Part shown: piece after piece, positions 1 through 8,103 of the stretch
Layout of the letters: each line of letters starts with the position of its first letter
How positions within the stretch are numbered: the stretch's first letter is position 1
DNA from: Bryobacterales bacterium
GTDB lineage: Bacteria; Acidobacteriota; Terriglobia; Bryobacterales; UBA6623
Length of the DNA stretch: 32,643 bases
Direction of reading: 5' to 3'
Assembly: GCA_028819575.1 (NCBI GenBank)
Contig: JAPPLB010000102.1
Location: 1 to 32,643 of the forward strand
Notes under the pieces: generated by a model
Databases searched by the model: none
What the model saw: only the letters and a program-made list of their open reading frames with translations
What the model was told of the DNA's origin: nothing
Program-made: the position numbers and the translations under genes

Positions 1-84
1 GTTGAGCACGGCAAGCAAGCGCAACGAAGTCCTGGCGGTCGTATCGTGTGCTGCGGCCGTCGGGTGGTGAGAAATGCAGGCTAA
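1..84 (+). repeat. 185-bp inverted-repeat element, copy A (right part, cut by window edge)
   Basis: This is the right 84 bases of the dispersed element seen complete at 28562-28746 and 29162-29346. It matches those copies from the GTTGAGCACGGCAAGC segment through to the terminal inverted repeat GTGGTGAGAAATGCAGGCT at 64-82, followed by AA. The left part lies outside the window. The ATG inside the terminal repeat (74-76) is the only plausible start codon for the downstream receptor gene. Confidence 0.9.
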
Positions 85-2767
85 GGCGGGCAGGGCTGTT
101 TCCTGCGCCTTGGGGCTCCTGGTTGCGTTGATCCCGGTCGTTTGGGCCGAACAGAGCGGGCAAGACCGGTCAGCAGCAGCAGATGACATCTTGAAAGGCG
201 AGGCCCCAGCCGGCGGCGAGCCTGACGACTCCGCGCAGTCCGATGATTCGCTCCCTGACAACCTCGAAGCAAGCCGTACGGAACTCAACCTTTTGGGTCA
301 GGTTGATATCTCCTCCGGTGAGAATCGCCGCAACGAGAACGTCAAGATAAACCTTGTTGACAATAGTGTTCTTAAAGACCTCAACATCCGAATCGGCGCC
401 ACCGCCACCGCCGTCGAGGAATTCAGTGCCGATCGCCGGTATTTCGGTACCGAGTTTGGAGGAGCGCCCTCCCAGCCGCTCCACGTAACACCTGCGGGCT
501 CCAGGGGCTTTAACGGCAGTCTGTATGAAGCGCACTCGAACAGCATCTTCACCGCAAGGTCTTTCTTCCAGGCAGGCGAAGTGCAGCCGGCGCGTGAGAA
601 CGACTATGGCTTCCAGTTGAACGTCCCCTTGTGGAAGGATGCTTCCCTTGGACTCCGGGGAGCCCAGCAGCGCTCGCGCGGCAATGTGAACGGCAACGTG
701 CTCGTGCCGCGAGAGGATGAGCGCACACCGCTCACCACCGACCCCGCCAAACGCGACTTTATCGCCCGGGCCCTGGCTGGCTATCCGGATGAGCCGCCGA
801 ACCGCACTGATATCAACGAGCGCGCCCTCAACACCAACGCTCCTCAGGGAATCGACAACGATGCAGGCGACATCCAACTCGATCAAAGCTGGGGCGATGA
901 CGCTCTCGTGATGCGGTATCGTTTCACGGGTCAACAGGTAGACGCATTCCAACTCGTCGCCGGGCAAAACCCGGACACGATGACAATGTCACACGACGCA
1001 CGCGTTACGTGGACTCGTGCTTGGTCGTCGACAACGACGACCGACTTTTCTGTCGGCTTCGACAGGCTCGGGTCTCTGCTCACGCCTGACGAAACCAGTC
1101 TTGGCCCGAATATCTTCACCCGCGGTCTCGAGGGTCTGGGGCCTGACACGAGCGTCCCCATAGACCGTGCGTGGAACAAGTTCCGCTACGCTGGTCGGGC
1201 GCAACAGGTGCGCGGCCGCCACACGGTAACGACCGGGTTCGAAGTTGTCCGCCGGCAAGTGAACGGCTATGAGTCCAGCAGTCATCGAGGCGGGTTTTCT
1301 TTCCGGTTCGATTTCGGTCGAGACTCCATTACCAATCTGCGACTGGGTACGGCAAGTGAGTTTTTTGGATCTATCGGTGAAGTCTATCGTGGCTTCCGCA
1401 ACTGGGACAGCCAGATCTACATCGGCGATGAGTGGCGCGCCACGAAAGACCTCACCCTGACCATAGGGCTTCGGTTCGCGCCGACAGCAGCGCCGTCGGA
1501 AGTGAACAATCTGAGTGATATACCCTACGACTGCGATTGCAACAACATCGCCCCCCGCCTTGGATTCGCTCATCGCCTGCGTGACGGCTGGGGAGTCGTG
1601 CGCAGCGCGTACGGTATCCATTACGGAGAGATCTTTCCTGTCACGTACGCCCAGGTTCGCTACAACCCACCGCTCAGCCGGCGTGTGGCCATCCCCGTTC
1701 CTGATTTGCTCGATCCATTGAGTTCTCTGGGTCCCGACGCTCTCGACCCCAACGGCCGGAGCGACATTTTTCGCATCTCCCCTGATCTTGTCGTTCCCTA
1801 CTCGCATCAATACAACTTCACGTGGGAAGTTCCTCTCAAGAGTAGGCACACGCTGCAACTCAGCTACGTAGGGAGCCGGTCTCACAAGCTGCTTGCAACG
1901 TGGAACTCGAATCGCGCCCGCCCGGTACCCGGCATCCCGCAGGTGACCGCGACCGTCAATCAGCGCCGGCCTGACCAGCGATACTTCATCATTCGCGAGA
2001 TAATGAATTCCTCCCGCGCTTACTACGACGCCGCAAAGATCACGTTCCGCACGGATAACTGGCGTGGATTGACCGTTGACTCCTCCTACTGGTTCAGCAA
2101 GGCAATCGATCTCGGAGCCGACTATACGAACACTGCCGCCGGACGCGATAGCTTTTCGGCTCGAGGGCAGTCCGAGTTCGATGTTCACGCGGATATGAAA
2201 GGGCCCAGCAGTTTCCATCAACCGCACGCCGCTTTGTGGCGAGTGAACTACGAGGCGCCCCGGCTGAACGTTCAGGCGCGATGGCTCCGCGCCGCCTTCG
2301 GCGGCTGGCGCTTCTCGACCGTCCTGTTGCTGAAATCAGGTACGCCGTTCAGTGTGCGAACCGGGTCCGACGGGCCGGGCTTCGGCAATGTTGACGGAGC
2401 CAGCAGCGACCGGCCGAACGTCATCGACCCCACTGTATTGGGTCGTACCATTGGCCATCCGGACACCTCTACCCTACTGCTGCCGCGTTCGGCGTTTTCC
2501 TTTATCGATCCGGCCGAGGCCCGTGGCAATCTGGGGCGAAACACCTTCCGTAAGGACGGCATCAGCAACGTCAACGCGGCCCTTTCCCGCCGCTGGCCGC
2601 TGAAGACCGACATGGCGCTGAACTTCAGCGCGGAGTCCGTCAATTTCTTCAACACGCCGCAATTCGCCGAACCTGGCCGCGAAGTTTCTGCCCCTAACTT
2701 CGGCGCCATAACCAACACCTTGAACGACGGCCGCACGTTTCGTTTCTTGCTGGGGTTCAGCTTCTGA
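74..2767 (+). CDS. TonB-dependent receptor, Oar-like outer-membrane beta-barrel protein
   Basis: This 897-residue protein has an N-terminal signal peptide: a Lys/Arg-containing start, a hydrophobic stretch at about residues 10-23, and an AxA-like end near VVWAEQ. A long beta-barrel-like region follows, alternating polar and aromatic, and it ends in the outer-membrane signature FRFLLGFSF with a terminal Phe. The overall pattern resembles the very large Oar/TonB-dependent receptor family of Acidobacteriota. Those proteins are usually about 1000-1200 residues and begin with a carboxypeptidase-regulatory-like domain, which I do not see here; a clear plug domain and TonB box are also not evident. 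The start codon and first three codons (MQA) come from the terminal inverted repeat of element copy A. No later Met precedes the signal peptide, so the element appears to have supplied the start. The transported substrate cannot be told from sequence. Confidence 0.75.
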   Translation: MQAKAGRAVSCALGLLVALIPVVWAEQSGQDRSAAADDILKGEAPAGGEPDDSAQSDDSLPDNLEASRTELNLLGQVDISSGENRRNENVKINLVDNSVLKDLNIRIGATATAVEEFSADRRYFGTEFGGAPSQPLHVTPAGSRGFNGSLYEAHSNSIFTARSFFQAGEVQPARENDYGFQLNVPLWKDASLGLRGAQQRSRGNVNGNVLVPREDERTPLTTDPAKRDFIARALAGYPDEPPNRTDINERALNTNAPQGIDNDAGDIQLDQSWGDDALVMRYRFTGQQVDAFQLVAGQNPDTMTMSHDARVTWTRAWSSTTTTDFSVGFDRLGSLLTPDETSLGPNIFTRGLEGLGPDTSVPIDRAWNKFRYAGRAQQVRGRHTVTTGFEVVRRQVNGYESSSHRGGFSFRFDFGRDSITNLRLGTASEFFGSIGEVYRGFRNWDSQIYIGDEWRATKDLTLTIGLRFAPTAAPSEVNNLSDIPYDCDCNNIAPRLGFAHRLRDGWGVVRSAYGIHYGEIFPVTYAQVRYNPPLSRRVAIPVPDLLDPLSSLGPDALDPNGRSDIFRISPDLVVPYSHQYNFTWEVPLKSRHTLQLSYVGSRSHKLLATWNSNRARPVPGIPQVTATVNQRRPDQRYFIIREIMNSSRAYYDAAKITFRTDNWRGLTVDSSYWFSKAIDLGADYTNTAAGRDSFSARGQSEFDVHADMKGPSSFHQPHAALWRVNYEAPRLNVQARWLRAAFGGWRFSTVLLLKSGTPFSVRTGSDGPGFGNVDGASSDRPNVIDPTVLGRTIGHPDTSTLLLPRSAFSFIDPAEARGNLGRNTFRKDGISNVNAALSRRWPLKTDMALNFSAESVNFFNTPQFAEPGREVSAPNFGAITNTLNDGRTFRFLLGFSF

Positions 2768-2853
2768 GTCCGGTGTAAGGGGAAATCCGTGGAACGCAAT
2801 ACCGAGTTCCCGAGCTGTGGGTTTCCAGCTGCTCGGCTCCCTGATGATTCGTG

Positions 2854-3972
2854 ATGAAGATTCTGGTTTCCGCGGCAGAGGCTTCAGCGGATCGACATGC
2901 CGCTGAGCTTGTCGAGCGGCTGCGCGATTGTTTTCCTGAGGCGGAATTCTTCGGTTGCGCCGGTCCGCGGATGCGTGCGGCCGGCGTGCGACCTGTAGTA
3001 CGGACCGAGAGCCTGTCTATCGTGGGCATCTTCGAAGTTATTCTGCACGCGCCGCGCGTCTATCGACTCTTGTTTCGTATGGCCGGTGCCGCGCACAGGG
3101 AGCGGCCGGATATTGCGATCGTGACGGACGCGCCCGGGTTCCACATCGATCTGTGCCGCTTCCTCAAGAGGCAGGGAATACCGGTCTTCTGGTATGTGGC
3201 GCCCCAGGTATGGGCTTGGCGCAAGGGGAGGATCCGGGCGATCCGGCGTTTGGTGGCGCACCTGCTGTGTATTTTTCCGTTCGAGCAGAAGTTCTTTCGG
3301 GACCGCGGCGTGCCGACAACGTACGTTGGACATCCGTTCAGCCGTGTTACGAAGACAACGAAATCGCGAGGCGAGTTCTTGCGCGAACTCGGGCTCAGCG
3401 GTGAACGGCCCGTGATTGCCCTGCTGCCCGGTAGCCGCCGCAACGAAGCCGCCCGTCACCTTCCACACCTGCTCGGGGCAGTGCGGCAAATCAGCACCTT
3501 CATACCAGCCGACTTCGTCCTGACGGCCTCCCGCACCACGGGAAAAGCGTTTTTTTTGCAACGTATCGGCGGGTCGTCCGTCCATGTAGTTGAAGATGAT
3601 CTGCACAATGCAGTCGGACATGCTGATTTGGCGCTTGTCGCGAGCGGCACGGCGGCGCTCGAAACTGCGCTGCTTGGGACGCCGATGGTTGTCTTCTATC
3701 GGATCAGTTTTGGAACCTGGCTCGTAGCGAAGATGCTCGTGGATGTGCCTTTTTACAGCATGGTCAACCTGCTGGCTGACCGCCTCATCGTTCCGGAATT
3801 GATCCAGTGGGACTGCACGGCCGACAAGATCGCCGCTGAAGCGCGGCGCTTGTTGGAGAACGAAGATGAGAGACAACGGATGCGCCAGGAACTGTCGGTC
3901 ATAGCGGAAGTCCTCAGCGGGGACCGGCCAGCGGCAGAACGGGCGGCGGAGGTAATATGCGACAACATTTGA
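2854..3972 (+). CDS. lpxB: Lipid-A-disaccharide synthase
   Basis: LpxB joins UDP-2,3-diacylglucosamine to lipid X to make the lipid A disaccharide at the inner face of the cytoplasmic membrane. The 372 residues match the usual length. Recognisable family blocks run in order: the N-terminal MKILVSAAEASADRHAAEL, GCAGPRMRAAG, the PQVWAWRKGR block at about residue 120, the LPGSRRNEAARH nucleotide-sugar block, and the late VASGTAALETALLGTPMVV block. ATG 2854 is chosen over GTG 2851 because the family begins M-K/R-I. The gene shows the cell makes an LPS-type outer membrane. Its 3' end overlaps the next gene by 16 bases, so the two are probably translationally coupled. No other lipid A gene is adjacent in this window. 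Confidence 0.95.
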   Translation: MKILVSAAEASADRHAAELVERLRDCFPEAEFFGCAGPRMRAAGVRPVVRTESLSIVGIFEVILHAPRVYRLLFRMAGAAHRERPDIAIVTDAPGFHIDLCRFLKRQGIPVFWYVAPQVWAWRKGRIRAIRRLVAHLLCIFPFEQKFFRDRGVPTTYVGHPFSRVTKTTKSRGEFLRELGLSGERPVIALLPGSRRNEAARHLPHLLGAVRQISTFIPADFVLTASRTTGKAFFLQRIGGSSVHVVEDDLHNAVGHADLALVASGTAALETALLGTPMVVFYRISFGTWLVAKMLVDVPFYSMVNLLADRLIVPELIQWDCTADKIAAEARRLLENEDERQRMRQELSVIAEVLSGDRPAAERAAEVICDNI

Positions 3973-6020
3973 TGCGCAGGCGAACGATCAGGACCACGGC
4001 CGGTTCCGGCGTCATGCCGGCGGCGGCGAAGACAACTCCCCTAGCCCCTAGGGTTATGCTCGCGGCGCTTTTATTGACCGCGTTGGCGATCCTTCCTCAG
4101 GGTCGGGCCCAAACGCAGATCCCGCTCATTGACGTCGAGTTCTATCGCATACACGCCGAGATCGATCCGCTCGGCCGCTCGATCGAAGCGCTGGCAGAGG
4201 TGCGTTTCGTGCCGCGGGAGGCTATGAATCTTGTTGTTTTCGAACTGCATACAAGCCTCAACGTGAACGGGGTGGTGACCGTCGAAGGTGACGATGTTGC
4301 CGTTGACCGCGTGCGCGAAGACAATCAGGTTCGTCTCACTTTCCCAGGTGCTCTGGTCGTCGGTAATCCTGTCACGGTCACCTTCCAGTACGAAGGGCAG
4401 CTGACGGGCGTGGAGAACTCGCCCGTGCAGGGCGTGAGCTTGGCTTCCATTGACCCTGACCGTGCCTATTTACTTTACCCGGGGCGTTGGTTCCCAGTGA
4501 ACGGCTATGCGGCCGATCGCTTTTCCGCCGAGATGCATATCACCGTGCCGGCAGGCTATCAAGTCGTCGCAAGCGGCATCGGTACGAGCTCCGAGTCAGA
4601 CGACAAGGTTCGGTACAGCTTTAGTTTCACGCAGCCCTCGTTTCCCGGCAGCATCGCCGTAGTTCAGGAAGAGCCGGTCCGCGTGGACTACGAGGGCATC
4701 AACACGCTGCTCTATTTCAAGACAGTCTCGGCGGATCTGGCTGAAAATTATGGCGCCGAGATCGGCCGCATGATGGGCTTCTTCACGGAAAAGTTCGGCT
4801 CCCCCTATTCGACGACGCTGACGGTCATCGAGACGGGCGATTATGCCCCGAACGCCTATACGGCGCCGGGCATCGTCTTCCTCAGTCCTTTCGGAATCGG
4901 CGAGGACGTAAATCGTCTGCTACTGGGGACAGAAGTCGCCCACCAATGGTGGCGGACATTGATCTCTCCGGGCAACCGCAATCATTCCTGGCTCGATCTG
5001 GGTTTGGCCAAGTATGCCGCGATGCTCGAGATCGAAGAAAACGAAGGCGAGACCGAATTCATCGCTTTCCTGCGGGATACGCAGATTGACGCGCTGACCT
5101 ACGACGAGATTCCCGTATTGCAAGCCGGCCGCTTGCCGGATTTCTCGCCTGAAATCTATGCGCTCGCGGGTTCCAAGGGCGCCATGGTTCTGAATATGCT
5201 CCGCTTCACCATGGGCGACGAAGCCTTTTTCGCGACGCTCAAGCAGTTCGCCGAGAAGCACGCCTGGAGTTCCGTGATCACCGAGGATTTGCTGGAAACA
5301 GCCGAATCTGTCAGTGGCAAGAGCCTGCAGTCGTTTTTTATTCAATGGACGGAAAACACCGGCACGCCGGAGTTCTCACAGGAGTACACCATCTATCGAC
5401 TCGGGGGGGGCAAGGGATTCCGCGTGATGGGCAAGATCTCGCAAGACATGGACACGTTTAGCATGCCCGTCGAGGTGGAAGTCCAAACCGAAGGCGAACC
5501 CGAGTACGAAATGATCGAAGTGCGCGGCCGCTCATCGGACTATGTGATCGAAACCTTTGGCAAGCCGCGCAGGGTAGTCCTCGACCCGAAAAGCCGCATC
5601 CTGCGCTACGACGAGTCGATCCACGTAAAGGTGGCGATTCGCAAGGGTGAGCAGCTCATGGAACTCGGCTATTACGACGAGGCGCTTGATACCTATCAGC
5701 AAGCGCTGGACATCAACCGATACAGTTCGCTGGCACACTACCGCATCGGAGAGATCTTCTTCAGACAGAACAACTACCAGTCGGCCGCCAACCAGTTTAG
5801 AGAAGCGCTGAACGGCAATGGAGAGCCGGAGTGGACAGAAGTCTGGGCGCACATCAGCCTCGGAAATATCTTCGATATCACTGACCAGCGTGATCGTGCC
5901 GTGAACGAGTACCAACTCGCCCTGCGTACTCGAGACAACACCCAAGGCGCCCTTGAGGAGGCACAGAAGTATCTTGAACAGCCTTACCGCCGCCCGAGGC
6001 GTACGGAACGGGTTTACTAG
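3957..6020 (+). CDS. M1-aminopeptidase-like protein lacking zinc ligands, with C-terminal TPR repeats
   Basis: This 687-residue secreted protein has a basic leader and a hydrophobic signal segment at about residues 33-51 ending in GRAQ. An M1-type N-terminal beta domain and catalytic-fold domain follow. The zinc signature HExxH-x18-E is degenerate: T325-E-V-A-H329-Q-W-W keeps the glutamate and second histidine but has Thr for the first histidine. The position of the third ligand, in WLDLGLA, is L348 instead of Glu. The substrate motif GxMEN is replaced by an APNAYTAPG segment. Catalysis by the usual M1 mechanism is therefore unlikely. Residues from about 560 to the end form TPR-like helices (GYYDEALDTYQQALDIN, NYQSAANQFREAL). 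Start 3957 has GGAGG about five bases upstream and overlaps lpxB; ATG 3972, in a TGATG overlap, is the alternative. A scaffold or binding role is inference. Confidence 0.8.
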   Translation: MRQHLMRRRTIRTTAGSGVMPAAAKTTPLAPRVMLAALLLTALAILPQGRAQTQIPLIDVEFYRIHAEIDPLGRSIEALAEVRFVPREAMNLVVFELHTSLNVNGVVTVEGDDVAVDRVREDNQVRLTFPGALVVGNPVTVTFQYEGQLTGVENSPVQGVSLASIDPDRAYLLYPGRWFPVNGYAADRFSAEMHITVPAGYQVVASGIGTSSESDDKVRYSFSFTQPSFPGSIAVVQEEPVRVDYEGINTLLYFKTVSADLAENYGAEIGRMMGFFTEKFGSPYSTTLTVIETGDYAPNAYTAPGIVFLSPFGIGEDVNRLLLGTEVAHQWWRTLISPGNRNHSWLDLGLAKYAAMLEIEENEGETEFIAFLRDTQIDALTYDEIPVLQAGRLPDFSPEIYALAGSKGAMVLNMLRFTMGDEAFFATLKQFAEKHAWSSVITEDLLETAESVSGKSLQSFFIQWTENTGTPEFSQEYTIYRLGGGKGFRVMGKISQDMDTFSMPVEVEVQTEGEPEYEMIEVRGRSSDYVIETFGKPRRVVLDPKSRILRYDESIHVKVAIRKGEQLMELGYYDEALDTYQQALDINRYSSLAHYRIGEIFFRQNNYQSAANQFREALNGNGEPEWTEVWAHISLGNIFDITDQRDRAVNEYQLALRTRDNTQGALEEAQKYLEQPYRRPRRTERVY

Positions 6021-6224
6021 CGGACCCGAGTCCGCGACTGTGAGCCTGGTAACCACAGCGGATCCTGTGTCATGGGGGAGATTCTTTCCAACGACCGATC
6101 CGGATACGACAGACAGGTTGGGTGTGAAGCGTAGGCAGCGTTTCCTGCTCAGGTTACACAGTCAGTTTGCGCGAGGGTGAATGAGTGAGCGGAACAGCAG
6201 ACTTGTTGGTGGCCGATTCGCGGG
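6021..6224. other. Intergenic region after the M1-like gene
   Basis: About 200 bases separate the M1-like gene from the converging small gene. A short perfect stem, CGGAC-CCGA-GTCCG at 6021-6034, starts directly after the stop codon and may be part of a weak terminator, but no T-run follows. I see no convincing RNA gene or riboswitch here. Confidence 0.35.
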
Positions 6225-6461
6225 CTACTTCGACGCATCGTTTGTTGCGTCTGGAGCTTGCGTGACGGTCCAGTCCCCGTTCCGTCCTCGACGAAGGAAG
6301 TAGGGATTGCCGTCATCGCCGATCAGTCGGAAACAGTCCTCGTCGGGTTCGCGCCATTGACTCAGGATCTGCTTGACTTCGACCGACCGCCCTTCCCAAA
6401 GGAACCGTCTAGGACGTTCATCAGCCCTGAATCCGGAATAGGTTTCTACAGGATGCGCCAT
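6225..6461 (-). CDS. Small conserved protein of unknown function (78 aa)
   Basis: The frame can extend upstream to 6587, but the conserved-looking part starts at the Met at 6461 (MAHPVETYSGFRADERPRRF). The upstream extension would overlap the divergent gene at 6511, so the shorter form is chosen. The sequence has the look of a compact beta-rich domain: ETYSGFRADERP, then VEVKQILSQWREPDEDCFRLI, then DDGNPYFLRRGRNGDWTV. I associate this pattern with small uncharacterised acidobacterial and deltaproteobacterial proteins, from memory only. There is no signal peptide or membrane segment, so it is probably cytoplasmic. Its function is unknown. It is divergent from the phosphatase-like gene and separated from it by 49 bases, so a shared promoter region is likely. 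Confidence 0.65.
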   Translation of the reverse strand: MAHPVETYSGFRADERPRRFLWEGRSVEVKQILSQWREPDEDCFRLIGDDGNPYFLRRGRNGDWTVTQAPDATNDASK

Positions 6462-6510
6462 CGATTCGATCGTAGCGTGGGAGCTTGCCGCTAGAATCGG
6501 TACTTTCTCT

Positions 6511-8037
6511 ATGGCGCGGGTCTTTCTTCTGATGGTGTTCGCCTCGAGTGCGCTGGCTCTGACGTACTCGGCGTGGACGAGCATCACGAGGTATCAGAGC
6601 CCATACGGCAACGTACGAGGCGGTCTACCGGGGGGTGAGCCGATCGTGGAACGGGCCGTTCTGATCGTGTTGGACGGCATCCGCCTCGACGTCTCGAGAG
6701 AAATGCCGGAGCTACAGGCGCTGGCCGAACACGGGTCGGCGGGAACGACGCGCTCCGCGCAACCGTCACTCTCCAATCCCAACCGAGCGGTGTTCGCGAC
6801 CGGGGCGTGGCCAGAAGTGAATGGCGTTACGAACAATAGCTTCTTCCACCCGCCGCCTATCGACTCGCTGTTCTCTCTCGCCGCGGAGGCGGGTCTTCCG
6901 CGAGCCGCCGCCGGGTCGCCCTTCTGGGCGCGCGCCTTTGGTGAACATCTGGAAGGGAACCTTCTCTTCCAGAAGAAATACTCCCCGCGAGCCGCCGACA
7001 CGCAAGCCATCTCTGAATGGCAGGCTGACCAGTGCCGTGAAGCTGAGCGGTTCCTTGCGTCGCGTCCCACAGGCTTGCTCGTCGCGGACATCACCGCCGC
7101 TGACGCAGCGGGCCATGATTTCGGTGGCGAGTCGGAAGCCTATCGAGAAGTTGCGCAAGAGGTTGATCACTGTCTCGGCTTGCTCGTGAGAGCTCTGGAC
7201 AATGACCGGACGGCCTTTGCAATCGTCTCCGATCACGGCCACATCGATCGCCGTGGCGGTGGGGGTCATGGGGGTTCCGAACGGGAAGTCGTTGAGGTGC
7301 CCTTGGTCTTCACCGGGAAGGGAATTCGCCAAGCCCGTGATTGGCAGGCGAATGTGGTTGATATCGCACCGACGCTCTGCGTCCTGCTCGGTTTGCCGCT
7401 GCCCGCTACGAATCAAGGAGACGTTCTGTGGCACAGCTTGGCTCTCACCGGAGATCAGTCCGAGCGCTCGAAAGTGCGCGCCGACGAGCAGCGAGGCCGC
7501 CTTGAAGGGATCTTCAAGGCTGAGCACTTGCGGAGCGCAGCCGGTAGCGGGCGAGTTTTGCCCTCGGTGACGGCGATCATCCTGGGAGTTGCCTCCCTCG
7601 GCTGGCTGCTCTTCCGCAGCCGCGGTCCTCTTGTGCTGCTCGCCGGGGCCGCTGCGTACTTCCTTGCGTATCGTTTCTTGTTCATGGCGCTGGGGCTAGG
7701 CTACTCGCTCAGCACAATTAATACTGAAGAGCGGCTCTTTCTCTTTTTTGGGAAGAATATCCTGTCCGCTGCGCTGGGACTGACTGTGCCTTGGGGCCTG
7801 CTGCGCCTTCGGCTCCCGACTGTCAGCGGCGAGGACATGTTTGAAGTCGGCTTTTTTGTCATGAGCGTGATTACCATCCAGACGGCTTGGATTCACTATT
7901 CATCGGGCCTCTTCATGGACCATGTTCTTCCTGATATCGACCTCAATCTGAGGGCCGCCTTGGACCTGATGCAGATGGCAGCCGTGGGTGTTACGACGGC
8001 GGCGGTGGTTGTGCTGCCGCCCCACGGCAAGAGATAG
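6511..8037 (+). CDS. Membrane-anchored alkaline-phosphatase-superfamily enzyme (type I phosphodiesterase/phosphotransferase-like)
   Basis: This 508-residue protein starts with a hydrophobic anchor or signal (residues 4-20). It is followed by an alkaline-phosphatase-superfamily domain. Metal and nucleophile motifs are visible: VLDGIRLD (Asp55), PSLSNPNRAVFATG with Ser88 at the usual nucleophile position of nucleotide pyrophosphatases (normally Thr), DAAGHDFGG (Asp and His ligands) and SDHGHIDRRGGGGHGG (Asp-His). After about residue 345 it has several hydrophobic segments, probably four or five membrane helices. A catalytic domain followed by a membrane bundle recalls GPI-ethanolamine-phosphate transferases, but that similarity is architectural only. 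The likely role is hydrolysis or transfer of a phospho-group on the outer face of the inner membrane; the substrate is unknown. No clear Shine-Dalgarno precedes the ATG. Confidence 0.75.
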   Translation: MARVFLLMVFASSALALTYSAWTSITRYQSPYGNVRGGLPGGEPIVERAVLIVLDGIRLDVSREMPELQALAEHGSAGTTRSAQPSLSNPNRAVFATGAWPEVNGVTNNSFFHPPPIDSLFSLAAEAGLPRAAAGSPFWARAFGEHLEGNLLFQKKYSPRAADTQAISEWQADQCREAERFLASRPTGLLVADITAADAAGHDFGGESEAYREVAQEVDHCLGLLVRALDNDRTAFAIVSDHGHIDRRGGGGHGGSEREVVEVPLVFTGKGIRQARDWQANVVDIAPTLCVLLGLPLPATNQGDVLWHSLALTGDQSERSKVRADEQRGRLEGIFKAEHLRSAAGSGRVLPSVTAIILGVASLGWLLFRSRGPLVLLAGAAAYFLAYRFLFMALGLGYSLSTINTEERLFLFFGKNILSAALGLTVPWGLLRLRLPTVSGEDMFEVGFFVMSVITIQTAWIHYSSGLFMDHVLPDIDLNLRAALDLMQMAAVGVTTAAVVVLPPHGKR

Positions 8038-8103
8038 TGTGAGGCTGTGCTCTCAACTGAAGATCTGACATCCTGGTGATTCAGACTCAGTCTGCCAACA
8101 ACC

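Noticed and set aside
170..2227. Long minus-strand open frames opposite the TonB-type receptor
   Set aside because: High GC content leaves long antisense frames open; they have no family-like sequence and conflict with the well-supported receptor frame.
6462..6587. A 42-residue N-terminal extension of the small minus-strand protein
   Set aside because: It would overlap the divergent gene's start and does not look like the conserved domain, which begins at MAHPVETYSGF.
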